From positions 44,515,984 through 44,579,983 of the forward strand of contig NC_090768.1 in NCBI RefSeq assembly GCF_036898095.1: a DNA stretch of 64,000 nucleotides, read 5' to 3'. Below, in pieces: positions 1 through 9,586 of the stretch. This stretch comes from Palaemon carinicauda. Its lineage: Eukaryota > Arthropoda > Malacostraca > Decapoda > Palaemonidae. Numbering within the stretch: position 1 is the first letter of the stretch; each line of letters begins with the position of its first letter. The notes below the pieces were generated by a model, which saw only the letters and a program-made list of their open reading frames with translations, was not told the DNA's origin and did no database searches. A program made the position numbers and the translations under genes.

Positions 1-220
1 AACTCAGTGTTCTCTAATCCTAGCATGCCATAGTAGTACTGTAAATGATACATAGGTAAAGTTGTATCATATATTTACCCTTGCGTCATTCATAGTAAGA
101 AAAGGGCATTTTAGGCTTCTATGGTAAGTTTGGGTAGGCAAATCCTTCTTAATTAATTAGGGCTTGTAATCGTATATTTGATTAGGGAGGGATTTAAGGT
201 TTTGAAGTGCAGTAGAGAAA
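1..220. other. No recognisable feature
   Basis: AT-rich sequence at the window edge. I see no open frame of interest, no repeat shared with the rest of the window and no splice-consistent exon. Confidence 0.5.
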
Positions 221-547
221 TGGTGGTTGCTGATGTGGTAACGTCCCTGACCGGTGATCGCAAGACTGGGGTTCGAGCCCTACTCAAACTCGTTAGTTTC
301 TTTGGCCTCTGCAACCTCACCATCCTTGTGAGCTAAGGATGGGGGATATCGGAGAGCCTATAGGTCTATCTGCCGAGTCATCAGCAGGTATTGCATGGCG
401 CCCTCCTTGGTTGTAGCCTTTGTAAAGAGGGGGCTTGGGTGCTGATATGTATATATGGTCAGTCTCTAGGGCATTGTCCTGCTTGATAGGGCAATGTCAC
501 TGTCCCTTGCCTCTGCCATTCATGAGCGGTCTTTAAAGGTTTAAGTG
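221..547 (+). repeat. tRNA-derived SINE, family 1 (single copy)
   Basis: The head resembles a tRNA gene: an A-box-like stretch near 236 (gatgtggtaacg) and a near-perfect B box near 270 (GGTTCGAGCCC). A conserved non-tRNA body of about 250 bp follows, ending near the TTTAAAGGTTTAA stretch. The same head and body recur at 55813-56150 and as a tandem array at 62786-63650, which establishes a dispersed family. The head does not fold into a plausible acceptor stem, so this is a Pol III retroposon and not a functional tRNA gene. Confidence 0.75.
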
Positions 548-639
548 GGGAATTTGATTCTCCAGATACTTTTCAAGTGAGAAACATCGGGTTTCAAGTG
601 GTTAATAGTAACAACGTAGAAATGAAGGTTAAAAAAAAA

Positions 640-890
640 AGTTAAAGTTGCGGGTTTTAGGTCTCCACTGAGACGATTTACATCGTCCTCCTCGGGCGAC
701 CATTAGCCAGCAGGGACTATCACTAGTCCCCTCTAACCTCCCCCGCAGGCGCCACCCTGGGAGTACCCCCCGGTAGAAGGTCTCACGGTATTCGCGTCCC
801 TGGCGGGGACCGAACTCGGGACCACTGCAATAGAAATCCGCGACGCTACCAACCTTGCTATCCACTTCCTTTTGTAATATTATGGCAATG
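640..890 (-). repeat. tRNA-derived SINE, family 2
   Basis: Read on the minus strand, this starts with an A-box-like stretch (TAGCAAGGTTGGTAGCG) followed about 45 bases later by a B-box-like GAGTTCGGTCCCC. It is GC-richer than its surroundings. The body differs from SINE family 1, and no second copy was found in this window, so the assignment rests on promoter-box geometry alone. Confidence 0.5.
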
Positions 891-908
891 TGCTTCAATT
901 CTCAACTT

Positions 909-1218
909 ATAACCCTTTTACCCCCAGGCTATTTGGAAATTTCCAACCCTTAACCCCCAAGGGGTTATTTTTTTCCTAGCACATTTTGGTGTATATTTTT
1001 TATAGATTGCTCTAACAGCCTTAATTTTTGTTATAGAGAGGTCAGGTTGGTCTCATTCTCTTGGAAAATGCCTGAATTTTCTCAAAAAAATTATCAAAAA
1101 TATGAAAAAAATCATTTTTATAGCTTTTTTTTGCATGGACGTACCGGTACGTCCATGGGGGTAAAGGGATGAGTTTTGTGAATCGTACCAGTAAGTCCTT
1201 TGGGGGTAAAAGGGTTAA
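909..1218 (+). mobile_element. piggyBac-type MITE, copy 1
   Basis: A roughly 310-bp non-coding element starting CCCTTTTACCCCC and ending GGGGGTAAAAGGG, so its ends are inverted repeats. The right flank is TTAA and the left flank is a one-base variant (ATAA). Near its right end it carries an 18-bp palindrome or a close variant of it. It shares its full length with nine other copies in the window. TTAA targets and CCC-starting termini are typical of piggyBac superfamily elements; no transposase is encoded. Confidence 0.8.
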
Positions 1219-1299
1219 CAGTATTGGAAAGTGGAATTTTTTTTTTGAGGTTTAGATATTGCAAGATTTTGATAACCAGGATTTTTATTGTACTCTTAT

Positions 1300-1440
1300 T
1301 TGATACCATGGTTTTAAGTTTATTTATTTCATTAAATCCTTTCCTCAGTGGGCTATTTTTTCCTGTTAGAGCTCTTGGGCTTATAGCAACTTTGGTTGTT
1401 GCTTAGTTAGTAATAATAATAATAATAATGATAATTATAA
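1300..1440 (-). repeat. Fragment of interspersed repeat R
   Basis: Contains the R-family core (ATTTTTTCCTGTTAGAGC and GCTTATAGC) followed by a TAA trinucleotide run, in the orientation antisense to the copies at 14958 and 26336. R is recognised by repeated occurrence in this window with a TTA/TAA microsatellite at one end. Its origin as a LINE or SINE tail is not determined. Confidence 0.65.
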
Positions 1441-1560
1441 GAATAATAGTCTGAGACATTTTGATAAAGGAAACACTTTTGGGGTGATGTCCTCACAAAG
1501 TTAATTTTTTAAATTGAACTTGGCTTTTCCATCGATCAGCAATGATCAAGTGTATGTAAG

Positions 1561-1731
1561 TTTTCAATATTAATCTTACCCGATAATCATGTAGCTGTCA
1601 ACTCTGTTGCCGACAGAAATCTACGGTCGGGATACGCCAGCGATCGCTATACAGGTGGGGGTGAACACCACAGCGCCATCTGTGGTCAGGTACTCCAGTA
1701 CTTCTTGTCAACACCACCTCAATTTTTCCTC
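1561..1731 (+). repeat. DIRS copy A left terminal inverted repeat
   Basis: About 170 bp, beginning TTTTCAATATTAATCTTACC, that recurs in inverted orientation at 8271-8440. It contains the family-wide stretch around GATAATCATGTAGCTGTCAA. Confidence 0.8.
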
Positions 1732-3667
1732 TGTCGTGCCTCCGGCTAGACCTACATGGATACGCTGTTGATTCTGGAGTTATTTCTCACGATTTGGTGA
1801 TGTATTTGCTCTAGAGTTTAGCCTTCGCTATTCAGGAAGCTTTATCATTAGCTTAGCAAGTTTTTGGAATTAATTTGATTTAATTTTTGATTTAATTTTG
1901 GTGACGAAGAGAGTATGAACTCTCTTTCACTTTTAATGGCCGACCCTTCCCTTAGACGGAAGTGTTGGTGTCGAAGAGAGTATAGACTCTCTTTCTTAAT
2001 TTTGCTTAACAAAAGTTATAGATTTATTTTATATCTCTCCGCCTTTTATAGGCCTCTTCGATTAACTTCCTTTTATTATAAACTTATTAAAATTAATTTT
2101 TATATTTGTTTATTTTCGACCTTTCCTAATAGTAGGCGGTCTTTTCTTGGAACCGAAGTTAATTAACATTGAGCCCGTCATTTCGTTTTTACCTGTTAAC
2201 ATATTATGCTATTTTAATGTTTTTGAAAGAATTTCTTTGATAGTCTCGTACTGTTTTCAAAGTTGAACTAACGTTTTGTTTTGTCTCTGCAGTTGTTGAC
2301 GTTCAGAACGTTCAACTTGCTCTCTATCGTTACGATAGAGAGAGAGATTCACGGTTTCACGTTGCAGTAAGAGTAGAACGATTCTAGCGTTTTGTTCATT
2401 CTTTCTTAGCTTAAATGGTTTTAATTCTAATAAAGGAACTTTTTATTTGGGAAATCTTTCAGTTTTTTTCCTTTAACAATAATATGTTTTGACGATATAT
2501 ATAATTGGGCTCATCTCTCAGGTGCTAAGTCAAGAGAGAGAGAGAGAGAGAGATAGAGACGGAGGGAGAGAGAGGAGGATAAACGTTTCGTTCAAGCGGG
2601 TAACGTTGTTATCGTTTTTGCTCTTCTCCCTAGTCTCTTTAGGGGAAGAAGGTAAACGTTTCTAGAGTTTTATTCTTGTTCTCAGGCTTTATGCGGTGAG
2701 AGAATTTAAACGTAGTTTATTTGATCTAGTGTTTAGTCTCTTTTCCAGCCACTGAATTATTTATCTTTCATTATGTTTTTCTGTTACATTGTAATACTGT
2801 TTTCGCAATTACTAACTTTTAATGAAGGATAGAATTGCGTGTTTCAGGTACAAACCACTTAAAGTTTCGAGTTCAGTGAAATAAGTGCAAACAGAAAATC
2901 AAAAGTGATAAAGTGATAAGCGCAAAGTGTTACAGTGTTGCGTTCGAGGGTTCGTCTGTTCGTGCCAGTTGTTCGCCTAGTCTGGGACCTCTTACAAGCT
3001 CCCAAGCCCAGGGGAGAAGTAATGTCGAAGGACTTATGGGTTCATCAGGCCTTGATCGACGAACAGACGTTTCCCTCCGTGGTTTCGGGTGTTACCAACT
3101 CACGTAGCCGATGTGATCACCCCACCCACACAAAGACGAGAGAGCCCTTTTATTCCTCGTCTGCGGAAGAGGTTTCTCGCAGAAACCATGGACCAAATCT
3201 TGCAGCTTTTAAGTGCAAGTCGGTCCCTTCCGCGCAAGTCCAACTCCTAGGTGGTGCCATTAGCACTGGGTCAGTTCGGACTTGCTGCAGTACGACAACT
3301 GCACACCTCCCAGAGAGGCAAGGTGGTATCGCAACAGGCAGTAACTCCGTCTGTTGCCGCTCCAGCTGTTTTAGACCCTCAGTCTCAACGGACAGTAGCT
3401 CCGTTTGTTGTTGTCTTTCTTAAACTCTAGTGGTCTATGCTGCAGACAATGCAGTCTCAGCTTGTGGTGTTGATGCAGGAGTTTCAGGCAGAGAAGGTTA
3501 GCACACCTCCTCCTGCGAGCGCTCCTCCACCTCTGCGCAGTCCACCCTGCCAGACGTATGATGTTGAGGCTCCTCCTGCCTCCATGCGTGAGCTGCCGCA
3601 TTGGGAGTTGCCAGGTACCAGCGCTATGCAGCAACCTCCACTTTCCTTGAGGCAGGAGCCTCATGCT

Positions 3668-4110
3668 ATGCGGCAACCGCCTCAACTCCTGAGGCAAGAG
3701 CCTCAACTCTTGAGGCAAGAACCTCTACTCTTGAGGCAAGAGCCTCAATTCTTGAGGCAAGAACCTCAACTCTTGAGGCAAGAGCCTCAACTCTTGAGGC
3801 AAGAACCTCAACTCTTGAGGCAAGAGCCTCAACTCTTGAGGCAAGAACCTCAACTCTTGAGGCAAGAACCTCAACTCTTGAGGCAAGAGCCTCAACTCTT
3901 GAGGCAAGAACCTCAACTCTTGAGGCAAGAGCCTCAACTCTTGAGGCAAGAACCTCAACTCTTGAGGCAAGAACCTCAACTCTTGAGGCAAGAACCTCAA
4001 CTCTTGAGGCAAGAGCCTCAACTCTTGAGGCAAGAACCTCAACTCTTGAGGCAAGAACTTCAACTCTTGAGGCAAGAGCCGCAACTCTTGAGGCAAGAGC
4101 CTCTCTCTGC
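3668..4110 (+). repeat. 21-bp minisatellite within DIRS gag
   Basis: About twenty near-identical copies of a 21-bp unit (CTCAACTCTTGAGGCAAGAAC and variants with GAGC). Because 21 is a multiple of three and the unit lacks stops in several frames, long open frames appear on both strands; in the gag frame the unit reads QEPQLLR. Copy B keeps only two or three degenerate versions at the same place (about 17530-17640), so the array expanded inside copy A or its lineage. Confidence 0.9.
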
Positions 4111-4284
4111 GCAGCCACCTCCTCAACCCTTGAGGCAGACGCAACTCTTGAGGCAGGAACCTCATGCTATGAGGCAGCCGCCTCAATGCATGCAGCTCCG
4201 CATTCTTCACAGCATGAGCCTCTCTCTGCGCAGCTACCTCCTCAACCCTTGAGGCAGACGCAACTCTTGAGGCAGGAACCTCAC

Positions 4285-4760
4285 AGGAGCCTCATGCTAT
4301 GCGGCATCCTCCTCAAACCATGAGGCAGGAGCCTCATGCAATGCGGCATCCTCCTCAACCCATGAGGCAGGAGCCTCATGCTATGCGACAACCTCCTCTA
4401 CCCATGAGGCAGCCTCATGCTATGCGGCATCCTCCTCAACCCATGAGGCAGGAGCCTCATGCTATGCGGCATCCTCCTCAACCCATGAGGCAGGAGTCTC
4501 ATGCTATGAGGAGCCTCAAGCTATGCGGCATCCTCCTCAAACCATGAGGCAGGAGCCTCATGCTATGCGGCAACCGCCTCAACCCATGAGGCAGGAGCCT
4601 CATACTATGCGGCATCCTCCTCAACGCATGCGGCATGAGCCTCATCCCTTGCAGCATGAGCCTCATCCCATGCAGCATGAGCCTCATACCATGCAGCATG
4701 AGCCTCATCCCATGCAGCATGAGCCTCATCCCATGCAGCATAAGCCGCACGCCATGCAAC
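4285..4760 (+). repeat. Second and third gag minisatellites (42-bp and 21-bp units)
   Basis: From 4285 to about 4620 a roughly 42-bp unit alternates 'CATGCTATGCGGCATCCTCC' with 'ACCCATGAGGCAGGAG'. From about 4625 to 4760 a 21-bp unit (CCTCATCCCATGCAGCATGAG) repeats about six times. Both look derived from the neighbouring 21-bp array by divergence and re-amplification. Confidence 0.85.
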
Positions 4761-5429
4761 ATGCTCTGCTTACCTTACAGCATGCTCTACATACAGCATG
4801 CTCTGCATACCTTACCGCATGCTCCTCAGTCACACATCTTTGGTTGTTGCCAACTCACTAGACTGTCAAGCAGTTTCATAACGTTGCCTTCTAGTCTGCT
4901 GCTTTTGCACCAGTGAAACCCTCACTGAGAGAACTTAGCTTTTCTCGGATATGGTTCCTGTAGATGAGAAAGTGCTATTCTCCCTCCTTCTGATATTCCC
5001 TTGAGGACTCTGTCATTTGGAGAGGAGCCTTTAGCTGCTTAGCCTCCTATGGACTTTTATTTAAGCATAACATGCTTCCAGGGAGGGTAATGGTTCCACT
5101 TCAGTCGCTAACCCCGTCTGTTACCACACCTGCTCCCATAGACCTTGAGCTTTGTTGCAAGACATGCAGTCCAAGCTTAGTCCTTGTTAGAGGATTTTTT
5201 GTTTACGGAGTCAGTGTGTCACTGGGAAGACGTTCAACAACCAGCAGAAGTGACTTGTTGTGACGCAGTGCGGCAACCTCAGCAACCCGATAAGGAGTTG
5301 TCTGTACGACCCAGACAGTCTAGACAGCTTCGGGTTGTCGCTGTACTTCCTCGCTTCCCCATGGTTGACAGTTCACAGACTGTGCAGCAGTACCATGATC
5401 TTGTGTCCGGCTCCGTCAGACGACTAGCT

Positions 5430-6540
5430 TTTAAGAGCTCCCACAAGTCGTCGCTGTCTGGAGATTCTCAGATGGACTATGGATCTGACCAGGAACTGGG
5501 CCTCCTGGTCAATTTTGAGGAGTCCCAGCTCGTCCCATCCCAGACCATTGTCTACCTGGGTATGGATCTTCAGAGTCGAGCTTTTCGGGCTTTTCCGTCG
5601 GCCCCAAGGATCTACTAAGCCCTAGATTGCATCCAGAGCATGCTGAGAAGGAACTGATGCTCAGTCAGGTAGTGGATGAGTCTAACAGGGACACTTTCAT
5701 CGCTGGCCCTGTTCATCGAGTTAGGGAGACGCCACCTCCGCCCCCTTCAGTATCATCTAGCGGCTCACTGGATAAAGGACATGACGCTAGAGACGATCTC
5801 AGTTCCTGTTTCCGAAGAGAGGAGGTCTACTCTCACGTGGTGAAAGAACAGCTTTCTTCTCAAGGAAGTCTACCTTTGGCTGTTCAGAAACCCGACCGCC
5901 GTCTCTTCTCTGACGCATCAGACACGGGCTGGGGTGCGACTTTGGACGGACAGGAATGCTCGGGAACATGGAATCAGGAGCTAAGGACACTTCACATCTA
6001 TTGCAAGGAGCTGTTGGCGGTTCATCTGGCCTTGATAAACTTCAAGTCCCTCCAGCTTAACAAGGTGGTGGAGGTGGACTCTGACAACACCACAGCATTG
6101 GCTTACATCTCCAAGCAGGGAGGGACTCATTCGTGGAAGTTGTTCTAGATCGCAAGAGACCTCCTCATCTGGTTAAAAGATCGAAAGCTCACGCTGGTAA
6201 CGAGGTTCATTCAGGGCGATATGAATGTCATGGCAGATCGCCTTAGCCGGAAGGGTCAGGTCATCCCCACAGAGTGGACCCTTCACAAGAATGTTTGCAG
6301 CAGACTTTGGGCCCTGTGGGGTCAGCCAACCATAGATCTGTTCGCTACCTCGATAACCTAGAGGCTCCCGTTGTATTGTTCTCCGATTCCAGACCCAGCA
6401 GCAGTTCACGTGGATGCTTTTCTGCTGGATTGGTCCCATCTCGACCTGTATGCATTCCCGCCGTTCAAGATTGTCAACAGGGTACTTCAGAAGTTCGCCT
6501 CTCGCAAAGGGACACGGCTGACGTTGGTTGGCTCCGCTCT
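5430..6540 (+). pseudogene. DIRS copy A RT C-terminus and RNase H remnant
   Basis: The end of the RT (LGLLVNFEESQL, then IVYLGM) and RNase H motifs ([15 protein letters not shown], then [16 protein letters not shown]) match copies B and C closely. In-frame stops follow the RT part at 5616 and the RNase H part at 6146, and frames shift between pieces. The polymerase palm with YxDD is not present, so this copy could not supply its own reverse transcriptase. Confidence 0.75.
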
Positions 6541-7745
6541 GGCCCGCGAGAGAATGGTTCATAGAGGTACTGCAATGGCTGGTCGACATTCCCAGGACTC
6601 TTCCTCTAGGAGTGGACCTTCTACGTCTACCTCACGTAAAGAAGGTACATCCAAACCTCCACGCTCTTCGTCTGACTGCCTTCAGACTTTCGAAAGACTC
6701 TCAAGAGCTAGGGGCTTTTCGAAGGAGGCAGCCAGAGCGATTGCCAGAGCAAGGAGGACATCCACTCTCAGAGTCTATCAGTCTAAAGGGGAAGTCTTCC
6801 GAAGCTGGTACAAGGCCAATGCAGTTTCCTCATCCAGTACCACTGTAACCCAGATTGCTGACTTCCTGTTACATCTAAGGAACGTAAGATCCCTTTCAGC
6901 TCCTACTATTAAGGGTTACAGAAGTATGTTGGCAGCGGTTTTCCACCACAGAGGCTTGGATCTTTCCACCAACAAAGATCTACAGGACCTCCTTAGGTCT
7001 TTTGAGACCTCAAAGGAACGTCGGTTGTCCACTCCAGGCTGGAATCTAGACGTGGTCCTAAGGTTCCTTATGTCATCAAGATTTGAACCTCTCCAATCAG
7101 CCTCTTTTAAGGACCTCACATTAAAAACTCTTTTCCTCGTGTGCTTGACAACAGCTAAAAGAGTAAGTGAGATCCACGCCTTCAGCAGGAACATAGTTTT
7201 CACATCTGAAACGGCTACATGTTCCTTGCAGCTCGGTTTTTTGCTAAAACGAGCTTCCTTCACGTTCTTGGCCTAAGTCGTTCGAGATCCCAAGCCTGTC
7301 CAACTTGGTGGGGGACGAACTGGAGAGAGTACTTTGCCCAGTCAGAGCTCTTAGGTACTATCTAAAAAGGTCATAACCTTTACGAGGACAATCAGAAGCC
7401 TTATGGTGTGCTATCAAGAAGCCTTCTCTTCCAAGGTCTAAGAACTCAGTTTCTTACCTATTCAGGCTCCTGATTAGGGAAGCACATTCTCATCTGAAGG
7501 AAGAAGACCTTGCTTTGCTGAAGGTAAGGACACATGAAGTGAGAGCTGTGGCTACTTCAGTGGCCCTCAAACAGAACCGTTCTCTGCAGAGTGTTATGGA
7601 TGCAACCTATTGGAGAAGCAAGTCAGTGTTCGCATCATTCTATCTCAAAGATGTCCAGTCTCTTTACGAGAACTGCTACACCCTGGGACCATTCGTAGCA
7701 ACGAATGCAGTAGTAGGCGGGGGCTCAGCCACTACATTCCCATAA
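6540..7745 (+). pseudogene. DIRS copy A tyrosine recombinase remnant
   Basis: Matches the recombinase of copies B and C. It begins near the serine/threonine-rich leader ([10 protein letters not shown]), continues through the alpha-helical core ([18 protein letters not shown]) and reaches box I arginine in TAKRVSE. A frameshift near 7245-7270 ends the frame, and a TAA interrupts the following part near 7370. The last segment (7515-7743) still encodes the H-x-x-R motif (HEVRAV) and the catalytic tyrosine context (FYLKD). It is inactive as it stands. Confidence 0.75.
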
Positions 7746-8138
7746 TCCCATAACCTTTTTAACCTTTCTCTTGAATACTTTTTATGGGTTGTACGGTCGG
7801 CTAAGAAGCCTTCCACATCCTTGTTGATTTGGCGGGTGGTCAATTCTTTCTTGAGAAGCGCCGAGGTTAAAGGTTGTGATGAGGTCCTTTAGTATGGGTT
7901 GCAGCCCTTTATATTTCAGCACCTAAGAGTCGTTCAGCATCCTAAGAGGACCGCTACGCTCATTAAGGAAGACGTACTTAATAAAGGCAGAGTAATGGTT
8001 CAAGTCGTCTTCCTTACCAGGTACTTATTTATTTTATGTTATTTTTGAATAACTAATAAAATAAAATACGGGATACTTAGCTTCTTTGTTAACATGTATG
8101 CTGGTCTCCACCACCCACCACCCTGGGTGTGAATCAGC

Positions 8139-8229
8139 TACATGATTATCGGGTAAGATTAATATTGAAAAATGTTATTTTCATTAGTAAAATAAATTTT
8201 TGAATATACTTACCTGATAATCATGATTT
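8139..8229 (+). repeat. DIRS copy A internal complementary region
   Basis: About 90 bp in which the reverse complements of the element's two outer ends are joined (…GGTAAGATTAATATTGAAAA followed by the inverted right end). DIRS elements use such a region as template to restore their ends through a circular intermediate. Confidence 0.75.
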
Positions 8230-8270
8230 AATTGACCCACCCTTCCTCCCCATAGAGAACCAGTGGACCG

Positions 8271-8466
8271 AGGAAAAAATTGAGGTGGTGTTGACAAGAA
8301 GTACTGGAGTACCTGACCACAGATGGCGCTGTGGTGTTCACCCCCACCTGTATAGCGATCGCTGGCGTATCCCGACCGTAGATTTCTGTCGGCAACAGAG
8401 TTGACAGCTACATGATTATCGGGTAAGTATATTCAAAAATTTATTTTACTAATGAAAATAACATTT
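8271..8466 (+). repeat. DIRS copy A right terminal inverted repeat
   Basis: Inverted copy of 1561-1731 followed by about 40 bp specific to the right end (TATTCAAAAATTTATTTTAC), the same arrangement as in copies B and C. Confidence 0.8.
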
Positions 8467-8829
8467 TATCATAAATAGTTTGATTTACTGGAAGGATTTG
8501 CTCTTTATAATTGCTGTATATTGGTATAAATAGCTAATGATTTGTATCTTATTTTCTTATTTTCTTCTATAATATTTTGTTGGGATGGAGTCAGACAAAT
8601 GATTCAACATAGATACATATGAGCAAATGCATCTGTATTTTTCTCGTAAGCGTAATTGTATGTCATTGGATTCTATCCAGATTTTTTCTCTGTTTCAGAT
8701 GGTTCAAATGAATTCGACTCATAAGATGCACGGAGATTATCACATCTCTTGTTGGGAATTCAGATTCCTAGGATCAAATGGAAATTGAGAACGCTACTTT
8801 TTGTTTATCCTTAACCATTGTTGTTTTAC
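8467..8829 (+). promoter_or_regulatory. 5' flank or 5' untranslated region of the SNM1A-like gene
   Basis: Between the end of DIRS copy A and the likely start codon. A good acceptor-like sequence (CTCTGTTTCAG) ends at 8698, so the first coding exon may begin there after a 5' untranslated intron that could contain DIRS copy A. There is an in-frame TAA at 8812-8814, which prevents the coding frame from extending upstream. No TATA box or initiator can be assigned with confidence. Confidence 0.4.
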
Positions 8830-9586
8830 ATGGTCGGGTTGAATCACTTAGAGATGATAATGAACCAAAATAAAAAGATGAAACTTGATAATCAAATTGA
8901 CAAGAGCTCGAGTGTCCAAGGATTTCTTAATTGTTCCGATGAAGATTCCTTCTTGATGGACAGCCTTCCTGACATTGAAGAGCTAGCCCGGGACTTTAGG
9001 GCCCGGATGGTTGATGATTCAAATGATATTTTTGCCATTGTGAAATTTTGCAAGTCGGAGTTTGAATCGGCTTCTCAAGGGGCTCCTGATGTTATTTCTA
9101 TTAATTCTGTGGAGTACGTTGATGTAGAAGAGTGTCTCCCTGTCGTTTGTGAGGATCCCAGTGAACAGAGGAATTTTATTTTAAATATCTTCTTGAGGGA
9201 TCTCACATCTTCTGATAAACCTACATCAGATTTTGTTTACAGGAGTCACGCTGATAAAATTAGAGAAAAATCATTGAATTATTCTGCAGAGAACCATGAG
9301 AATTGTCTTGAGAAACCAGAGGCTGATGATTTGTGTTATAGGAAATGTTTCAATGAAGGATCGAAGTCGGATGACATGTCGTTATGCAGTATTGATTCGA
9401 GCAATTTTGATAACCATACAGACCATTATAAACACATGAGGAAAGCAGTAATTAAAAGGGTTAAAGAACGTCTAAAAGAAAAAGGAATTTTTAAAGAATA
9501 TGTGAAGGAAAATGGAGTTTTGAAGTCAAGCTGGCATCTGCATTTGGGATGGCCATACAGCCTCATACACAGCGAACTAGATAAAG
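8830..9586 (+). CDS. DCLRE1A: SNM1A-like gene, coding exon 1
   Basis: Encodes about 252 residues, starting MVGLNHLEM at the first ATG after an in-frame TAA at 8812. A second candidate ATG lies at 8854. The protein is acidic early ([17 protein letters not shown]) and basic late (VKERLKEKG). I recognise no domain. The exon ends at a consensus donor (AAAG|GTAAG, GT at 9587) in phase 1, which joins exon 2 in frame. Linkage to the downstream nuclease-like exons rests on this phase match and on shared strand. Confidence 0.65.

Larger units (their letters stand above)
2935..4861 (+). pseudogene. DIRS copy A gag remnant
   Basis: The stretch from about 2960 to 3420 matches the copy B gag coding region from about 16660, including the part encoding [10 protein letters not shown] in another frame. 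It is broken into several frames by stops. The cysteine-rich N-terminus and the conserved C-terminal gag region of copies B and C are absent. The middle is swollen by minisatellites (3668-4110, 4285-4620, 4625-4760). No single frame spans the region, so it should be treated as a gag pseudogene. Confidence 0.7.
1561..8466 (+). mobile_element. DIRS-type retrotransposon copy A (decayed, internally deleted)
   Basis: Shares termini and coding remnants with DIRS copies B and C. Left (1561-1731) and right (8271-8466) terminal inverted repeats are present, and an internal complementary region at 8139-8229 repeats the joined ends. Coding remnants in order are a gag fragment, a large gag minisatellite, the end of RT, RNase H and a tyrosine recombinase, all interrupted by stops and frameshifts. 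The first part of gag and the RT catalytic core with the YxDD motif are missing. The 1860-2940 leader does not match copies B or C, so this is either a different subfamily or a chimera. It ends about 365 bp upstream of the host gene's likely start codon. Confidence 0.85.

Noticed and set aside
3601..4323. 240-residue repeat protein (TSTLEARAS-type) and minus-strand counterparts
   Set aside because: Produced by the 21-bp array being open in several frames; the frame matching DIRS gag (QEPQLLR) explains the sequence better.
8818..8829. Start of the SNM1A-like protein at 8818
   Set aside because: The codon at 8818 is TTG; the first ATG in frame is at 8830, just after the in-frame TAA at 8812.
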